From Epulopiscium sp. Nele67-Bin004 (lineage in GTDB: Bacteria; Bacillota_A; Clostridia; Lachnospirales; Cellulosilyticaceae), in assembly GCA_002007315.1 (NCBI GenBank), contig LNZQ01000010.1, positions 1-19,532 of the forward strand: a DNA stretch of 19,532 nt, in the 5' to 3' direction. The first letter of the stretch is position 1; each line of letters begins with the position of its first letter. The notes under the pieces were generated by a model. That model saw only the letters and a list, made by a program, of their open reading frames with translations. It searched no databases and had not been told where the DNA came from. Below, piece by piece: positions 14,890 through 19,532 of the stretch. Position numbers and translations under genes: made by a program.

Positions 14890-14923
14890 GGAGAAACAAA
14901 ATTCTAACGTTTCTCCATTTTTT
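14890..14923 (+). terminator. Terminator after receptor 1
   Basis: GGAGAAAC (14890-14897) pairs with GTTTCTCC (14909-14916), followed by ATTTTTT. It makes receptor 1 a separate transcript. Confidence 0.88.
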
Positions 14924-14946
14924 ACTATCTTATTTTGGTATATTAC

Positions 14947-14974
14947 TAAAGTTTATCCATATTTTGGTCGATAA
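14947..14974 (+). promoter_or_regulatory. Sigma-D (flagellar/chemotaxis) promoter of receptor 2
   Basis: TAAAGTTT (from 14947) and GTCGATAA (14967-14974) are separated as in the TAAA-N15/16-GCCGATAA consensus; the spacer after TAAA is 16 bases. It lies about 55 bases before the start codon. Confidence 0.75.
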
Positions 14975-15028
14975 ATAGGTAATATATTTTACAAATTTGG
15001 CTATATTTATTTAGGAGGAAAAGAGAAT

Positions 15029-16234
15029 ATGAATATGTTTTTATTGATTTTATTATTAATATCAATAGGGGTATCGGGGTTTATGGTTTTTCAAAACAAA
15101 CAACTTAACACAAAAAATGAGCAACTTAAAGGCATTTTAGATGCTATGCCATTCTGTGTTTCAGCAACAGATATCAATACTAAATGGATTTATGTTAACC
15201 CAGTAGTTGAAACTATGCTTGGAAAAAAACTTAAAGATCTTCAGGGTCGCCCTTGTAGTGAATGGGCTTGCGAACTTTGTAATACTGATAAATGTGGTAT
15301 TACTTGCTTGAAAAATGGAGTTCCAAAAACTATGTGGAGACCAGGGGATAGTGCATATCAAGTTGATGTTGTATACATCAAAAACAAATCAGGTCAAAAT
15401 ATTGGATATGTTGAAATCACGCAAGATGTTACACATATTGAAAATTCTTTAACAAGTGCGAAAAAACAACAAGTGGTTCTTGATAAAGTTGCTTCTGCAA
15501 CAAAATCATTTGCTAACATTTCAGCACAAATTAGCGATAGTTCTAAACATATGGCTGATAACGCTTTTGAGCAAGCAGCAGTTATCGAAGGATTTATTTC
15601 TCTTACGAATGATTTATCAAAACATATTGAAAATAACGTTTCATACATTAATACAACTAACGAAATTTCACACACTGCTAAAAATAAAGTTATAGTTGGT
15701 ACAGACCATATGAAAAATATGATTGGTGCTATGAATGATATTAATACAGCAAGTTTAAAAATCGCTGAGGTTATTAAAGTTATTGAAAATATTGCTAGTC
15801 AAACAAATTTACTTGCTCTAAACGCAGCTATTGAATCGGCTCGTGCAGGTGAAGCTGGTAAAGGTTTTGCAGTTGTTGCAAACGAAATTCGTGATCTTGC
15901 TACAAAAAGTTCTGAAACTGTCAAAGATATAGAAGATATAATTTCAAATACACTTTCTATGGTTAAAATTGCACAAGGTATTGTTGATAATACGGACGTT
16001 GCACTTAGTGATGTTGCTGAAACTATTGAAGCTACAGTTAAAATTAGTGAGCAATTGTTAGAAAATAATAATATTCAAAGAGCTTCTGTTGAAAACCTAC
16101 ATACAGGAACTAGACAACTTAATAATATTATGGAAATTAACATCAAAGACTCTAAAGAAAATACAGCTATTAGTGCAAGATTAAGTCAAGCAATGGTTGA
16201 AGAGGTTGCAATTTTGAACGAATTAACCGAATAA
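15029..16234 (+). CDS. Methyl-accepting chemotaxis-type receptor 2, single TM, Cys-rich PAS domain
   Basis: At 401 residues this paralogue has the same plan as receptor 1: a TM helix (about 3-21), a PAS domain (about 33-137), a coiled coil, a signalling tip and a second coiled-coil arm. The PAS domain keeps all four cysteines at the same numbers (C76, C84, C89, C93) and adds C81 and C43. The motif [11 protein letters not shown] is almost the same as in receptor 1. No HAMP and no extracellular loop. The ribosome site AGGAGG lies 12 bases before the ATG. It is preceded by a sigma-D-type promoter and followed by its own terminator, which places it in the motility regulon. Ligand unknown; oxygen, redox or a metal are reasonable guesses for a cytoplasmic Cys-PAS receptor. 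Confidence 0.91.
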   Translation: MNMFLLILLLISIGVSGFMVFQNKQLNTKNEQLKGILDAMPFCVSATDINTKWIYVNPVVETMLGKKLKDLQGRPCSEWACELCNTDKCGITCLKNGVPKTMWRPGDSAYQVDVVYIKNKSGQNIGYVEITQDVTHIENSLTSAKKQQVVLDKVASATKSFANISAQISDSSKHMADNAFEQAAVIEGFISLTNDLSKHIENNVSYINTTNEISHTAKNKVIVGTDHMKNMIGAMNDINTASLKIAEVIKVIENIASQTNLLALNAAIESARAGEAGKGFAVVANEIRDLATKSSETVKDIEDIISNTLSMVKIAQGIVDNTDVALSDVAETIEATVKISEQLLENNNIQRASVENLHTGTRQLNNIMEINIKDSKENTAISARLSQAMVEEVAILNELTE

Positions 16235-16246
16235 CGATTATTTTAG

Positions 16247-16278
16247 AGACTGCCTGTAATAAATTGGCAGTCTTTTTT
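16247..16278 (+). terminator. Terminator after receptor 2
   Basis: AGACTGCC (16247-16254) pairs perfectly with GGCAGTCT (16266-16273), with an 11-base loop and a T run through 16278. Confidence 0.92.
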
Positions 16279-16282
16279 GCGT

Positions 16283-16310
16283 TAAGTTAATTTACTATAT
16301 ATGCCGATAA
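16283..16310 (+). promoter_or_regulatory. Sigma-D promoter of receptor 3
   Basis: TAAGTT (from 16283) and a perfect GCCGATAA (16303-16310) have a 16-base spacer, as in the promoter of receptor 2. It starts five bases after the previous terminator. Confidence 0.8.
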
Positions 16311-16352
16311 ATAATATGGACTAAAAAACTATAAAAACTAGGAGGAATAACT

Positions 16353-17291
16353 ATGACAATTATTTTAAGTATATTGTTAGTAGTGTTTATTGGAGTATCG
16401 GGTTATTTTATCATGCAAAATCGTACGTTAACAAGTAATAATGAACAATTAACTTCAGAGGTAACTAGATTAAAAAATACTCCAGCAACTACAAACGTTA
16501 CACAAGATAAACAATACGTTGAATTAGCACAAAAACAAAAAGATTTAGTTAATAATGTTACAACAAGCGTTAAATCTTTTGAAAAAATTACTTCACAAGT
16601 ATCTCAAGGATCGGACAACTTTAATAATACTTCAGGTGATCCTGCTCATGTTATGGAAGAATTCGTAACATTAATTAACGATTTATCTAGCAACATTGAA
16701 CACAACATTTCTCAAATAACTACAACAAACCAAATTTCAAACACTGCAAAAGATAAAGTTGAAATTGGTACAGAGCACATGAAAAATATGATCGGTGCGA
16801 TGGATGATATCAACTCAGCAAGTTTAAAAATTGCTGAAGTTATCAAAGTTATTGAAAATATTGCAAGCCAAACAAACTTACTTGCTCTAAACGCTGCTAT
16901 CGAATCGGCTCGTGCAGGTGAAGCTGGTAAAGGTTTTGCAGTTGTTGCAAATGAAATTCGTGACCTTGCAACTAAAAGTTCTGAAACAGTTAAAGATATC
17001 GAAGATATAATCTCAAACACGCTTTCAATGGTTAAAATCGCACAAGGTATCGTTGATAATACAGACGCAGCTCTAAGTGATGTTGCAACTACAATCGATG
17101 ACACTGTAAAAATTAGCGAACAACTACTTGACAATAACAATACGCAAAGAGCTTCTATTTCAAATCTTAGACAAGGAACTAAAGAACTTACAAATATTGC
17201 AAATGTAACTGCTACAGCTTCTTCAAATTCAGAGACAATAATTTCTTCTCTAACAGAAGAAGTAGATAAATTAAAATCCTATGTAAAATAA
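16353..17291 (+). CDS. Methyl-accepting chemotaxis-type receptor 3, PAS domain lost
   Basis: This 312-residue paralogue keeps the TM helix (about 3-22) and the following FQNK/MQNR-type linker, then goes straight into the coiled coil. Aligned with receptor 2 at KSF (159-161 there, 74-76 here), about 85 residues are missing, which is the PAS domain with its cysteines. In its place is a short polar, threonine/glutamine-rich stretch (38-60). The signalling tip is intact (residues 168-206) and nearly the same as in receptor 2. The frame is open, with a good ribosome site (AGGAGG), a sigma-D promoter and a terminator, so it is maintained as a gene. It may be a receptor without its own sensor that works in mixed arrays, or it may sense through the membrane or linker. 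Confidence 0.9.
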   Translation: MTIILSILLVVFIGVSGYFIMQNRTLTSNNEQLTSEVTRLKNTPATTNVTQDKQYVELAQKQKDLVNNVTTSVKSFEKITSQVSQGSDNFNNTSGDPAHVMEEFVTLINDLSSNIEHNISQITTTNQISNTAKDKVEIGTEHMKNMIGAMDDINSASLKIAEVIKVIENIASQTNLLALNAAIESARAGEAGKGFAVVANEIRDLATKSSETVKDIEDIISNTLSMVKIAQGIVDNTDAALSDVATTIDDTVKISEQLLDNNNTQRASISNLRQGTKELTNIANVTATASSNSETIISSLTEEVDKLKSYVK

Positions 17292-17302
17292 TTACATTAT
17301 GA

Positions 17303-17331
17303 GACAGCCATTTGGTTGTCCTATTTTTTTT
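17303..17331 (+). terminator. Terminator after receptor 3
   Basis: GACAGCC (17303-17309) pairs with GGTTGTC (17314-17320, one G.U) and a run of eight T follows (17324-17331). Confidence 0.85.
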
Positions 17332-17354
17332 GCATGCATTTGCACACAAAAGTA

Positions 17355-17378
17355 GGGAGCACCTGTCAGGTTGCTCCC
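17355..17378 (-). terminator. Terminator of spo0A
   Basis: On the minus strand GGGAGCA (17378-17372) pairs with TGCTCCC (17361-17355), with extra pairing inside the loop, followed by TACTTTTG. It begins 10 bases after the spo0A stop. Confidence 0.75.
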
Positions 17379-17388
17379 TTATGCACAT

Positions 17389-18201
17389 TTATGATACTTT
17401 TAGTTCTAAGCGTAGTCTATCTGCAATAAGTGCGATAAACTCGCTGTTTGTTGGCTTTCCTTTGCCATTGTTTACTGTGTAACCAAACAACTTGTCGATA
17501 GTGTCCATTTTTCCTCTGCTCCACGCAACTTCGATAGCATGACGAATTGCACGTTCAACACGGCTAGGTGTTGTGCTGTATCGTTTTGCAATTGATGGAT
17601 ACAATTGCTTAGTAATAGAATTTAAAATATCCATATCGTTGATAGCCATAATTATAGCATCTCTTAAATATTGGTAACCTTTTATATGTGCAGGTATACC
17701 GATTTCGTGTATTACGCTTGTAACTTCTGTTTCTAGCGAATGTTTTGTAATCGCTGGCTTTTGTGGTGGCAAAATGTCTTTGCTCATAAAGTTTTGACTT
17801 GGTGGAACTTTGAAAGTTCCTTGTGTGTTAAGCAAGTGACGAATTCTAACACTTAACGCCTCCATATCAAATGGTTTGATAATATAGTATTCTGCACCTA
17901 ACGCTAATGCTCTACCAGTAATTTTGTCTTGACCAACTGCTGATAACATAATAATTACAGGGCGTTTGTTTAATGGTGTATCTCTAAGCTTTTCAAGAAC
18001 GCTTATTCCATCTAAGTTTGGCATAATAACGTCTAGTATTAATACGTCTGGCTCAAGCTCAAACACCTCTTGACAAGCTTCGTGCCCGTCACCTGCAATA
18101 CCTACAACCTCCATATCTGGTTGTTTGTTTAGGAACTCTCTTAATATTTCTACCATGTCCCTGCTATCATCTGCGATTACAATTTTAATTTTGTTATCCA
18201 A
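17389..18201 (-). CDS. spo0A: Sporulation master response regulator Spo0A
   Basis: Spo0A is the phosphorelay-activated DNA-binding protein that commits the cell to sporulation. The receiver domain holds the acidic pocket D11-D12, phospho-acceptor D57 in [12 protein letters not shown], and the KP loop in YYIIKPF. After a linker comes the Spo0A effector domain with the near-invariant recognition-helix segment [18 protein letters not shown], which reads 0A boxes. The frame is open to an ATG at 18228 (279 residues), but the ribosome site AGGGGG lies inside that extension, at 18214-18209, and points at a TTG at 18201. That start gives a 270-residue protein beginning [12 protein letters not shown], which matches the family. 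The gene follows spoIVB, the usual order in endospore formers. Confidence 0.96.
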   Translation of the reverse strand: MDNKIKIVIADDSRDMVEILREFLNKQPDMEVVGIAGDGHEACQEVFELEPDVLILDVIMPNLDGISVLEKLRDTPLNKRPVIIMLSAVGQDKITGRALALGAEYYIIKPFDMEALSVRIRHLLNTQGTFKVPPSQNFMSKDILPPQKPAITKHSLETEVTSVIHEIGIPAHIKGYQYLRDAIIMAINDMDILNSITKQLYPSIAKRYSTTPSRVERAIRHAIEVAWSRGKMDTIDKLFGYTVNNGKGKPTNSEFIALIADRLRLELKVS

Positions 18202-18250
18202 AATTTTTCCCCCTAACAATTTTTGCATTTTTATCTGTAAATATATTCTT

Positions 18251-18279
18251 ATTATACTTAATTATCTAAAATAAATCAA
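18251..18279 (-). promoter_or_regulatory. Sigma-A promoter of spo0A, with a possible sigma-H element
   Basis: On the minus strand TTGATT (18279-18274) and TATAAT (18256-18251) are 17 bases apart. Further upstream AGGAAAT (18300-18294) resembles a sigma-H -35 box but its -10 partner is poor. No clear 0A box (TGTCGAA) was found between spoIVB and spo0A. Confidence 0.7.
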
Positions 18280-18340
18280 TCTATTTTTAGTTGATTTCCT
18301 AAAATTTGGTAAATTTTTCTTTTTCTTTAAAAAGTTTCAA

Positions 18341-19532
18341 TTAATATTGTAGATTATAAACTGTTTCAATCATATTTTCAATAAAAATCCCATATCCTGT
18401 AGTTGGGTCATTTACAAACACATGGCTTATTGCACCTACTAATTTACCATCTTGAATAATTGGGCTACCACTCATACCTTGAACGATACCTTGCGTTAAT
18501 TCAAGAAGTCTTTCATCTACAATTTTAATTATCATACCTTTTGAAGGCTCTGTTGAATATTTTGCAACTTTTTGTATTTCTATATTGTACGACATAATAC
18601 CCTCATCGGTCAAGCTTGCTAAAATTGTTGCACTGCCTTCTTTGACCTCATTTTGACAAGCGATAGGAATAGCTGTATTCGACAAATCATAAATATCTTC
18701 TTGTTCCATAACTCCAAAGATACCCCTTGCTGTATTATAATCAATGTCACCTAATCTAGCGTGGTCACCCGTATTAATAATACCACTAATTTCGCCTGGG
18801 TTTCCTGCTTCTCCTTTTGTTATACCATCAATTTTTGCGGACATGATCGTTCCATTATCAATAGGTATAAGCTTTTCAAATTCTGAATCTGTTATTCCGT
18901 GCCCCAAAGCACCAAAATTACCTGTTTCTGGGTCAATATAAGTAAGTGTACCAAGCCCTTGAATAGTATCTTTTATCCAAGCTCCAATTTTGTAGGCGTC
19001 TTCTTCATCTGAAAACGCAGGAACAATATCAACTTCTAAATGTTTTTTACCTCTAGTTATTCCAATCGTTAAAGATTCTCCGTTATTGCCTTCAATATAA
19101 CTTTTAAAATCTTCTTTGGTTGTAACCTCTTTTCCATCAACTGAGGTTATGATATCTCCTTTTTTGATTTTTCCTTTGCAAGGGTCTATCATCTCATCAT
19201 TTGATAAAAAACCTCCAGTACCGACTACACACACGCCTTCAGAATGAACTTCAATTCCAATAACTTGCCCTCCTGGTATAACTTCTGTGTAAGGCATAGC
19301 TTGAACTTGTACTGTTTTTACGGGTATTGCTCCTAACAAACTAATTTCTAAATTAGTCTGCCCCTCATGTTGTGCTTCAACTACAAGGGGGTCATTTAAT
19401 TTTACTTTTTGAGCTCCAACTAATATGCTCTCGTTATCTGAAATTAACAAATCATCTGCAATATTTAGTTTTGCCCAAATCGGAACTTCAAAATTTATGC
19501 TATACTCACGCCCTACCACTACTTTTATTTCA
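18341..19532 (-). CDS. spoIVB: SpoIVB peptidase (S55 family), N-terminus beyond the window
   Basis: The 3' 397 codons of spoIVB are present; the frame is still open at the right edge. A GTG at 19519 could be taken for a start, but it has no ribosome site and the frame reads on (EIKVVV) past it, so the membrane anchor lies outside. SpoIVB is secreted from the forespore into the intermembrane space, where it cleaves SpoIVFA and releases the sigma-K-processing protease. A PDZ domain spans the segment from VIGIEVHSEGV to DFKSYI, with KKGDIITSVDG. The S55 peptidase follows, with its histidine in FGALGHGI and its serine in GMSGSPIIQDGKLVGAISHV. No convincing terminator separates it from spo0A. Together with Spo0A it indicates a genuine endospore former. 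Confidence 0.95.
   Translation of the reverse strand, partial: EIKVVVGREYSINFEVPIWAKLNIADDLLISDNESILVGAQKVKLNDPLVVEAQHEGQTNLEISLLGAIPVKTVQVQAMPYTEVIPGGQVIGIEVHSEGVCVVGTGGFLSNDEMIDPCKGKIKKGDIITSVDGKEVTTKEDFKSYIEGNNGESLTIGITRGKKHLEVDIVPAFSDEEDAYKIGAWIKDTIQGLGTLTYIDPETGNFGALGHGITDSEFEKLIPIDNGTIMSAKIDGITKGEAGNPGEISGIINTGDHARLGDIDYNTARGIFGVMEQEDIYDLSNTAIPIACQNEVKEGSATILASLTDEGIMSYNIEIQKVAKYSTEPSKGMIIKIVDERLLELTQGIVQGMSGSPIIQDGKLVGAISHVFVNDPTTGYGIFIENMIETVYNLQY

Noticed and set aside
16353..17291. Receptor 3 as a pseudogene
   Set aside because: The frame is intact from a good ribosome site to a terminator, with a well-formed promoter and an intact signalling tip.

Overview
The window looks like chromosomal DNA of an AT-rich, anaerobic, motile, endospore-forming Firmicute of class Clostridia. 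The evidence is a spoIVB-spo0A pair, an electron-bifurcating NfnAB pair typical of anaerobes, strong AGGAGG-type ribosome sites, sigma-A promoters with TATAAT or TAATAT boxes, and two chemoreceptor genes behind flagellar-type (sigma-D) promoters. A Lachnospirales-like lineage is my guess; the species cannot be read from this sequence.

Layout. (1) 1-604, minus strand: queD (queuosine pathway) is cut after 57 codons, and what follows has the conserved core of a subgroup IA group I intron. The intron runs off the left edge, so the second exon and any transposase (IStron) would lie outside. (2) 611-4058, minus: nfnB and nfnA, which couple NADH, NADPH and ferredoxin, behind an iron-type alcohol dehydrogenase. 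(3) 4312-8299, minus: a purine block read as permease (pbuG type), purH, tadA and a small YbjN-like protein. (4) 8470-11185, plus: a membrane-anchored protein with a degenerate FMN-binding-like domain, a DEAD-box RNA helicase with a DbpA-type RNA-binding tail and an apparent AUC start, and a VapD-family nuclease gene. (5) 11205-13475, minus: the serine operon serC-serA. (6) 13686-17291, plus: three tandem paralogous single-TM chemoreceptors, two with a four-Cys PAS domain and the third without the PAS domain. (7) 17389-19532, minus: spo0A and the 3' part of spoIVB.

Most transcription units can be bounded by visible terminators and promoters. The least ordinary parts are the intron in queD, the non-AUG start of the helicase with vapD close behind it, and the chemoreceptor array, which shows loss of a sensor domain and a mosaic pattern of synonymous sites that suggests gene conversion. 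I saw no CRISPR array, tRNA or rRNA gene, and no complete insertion sequence.
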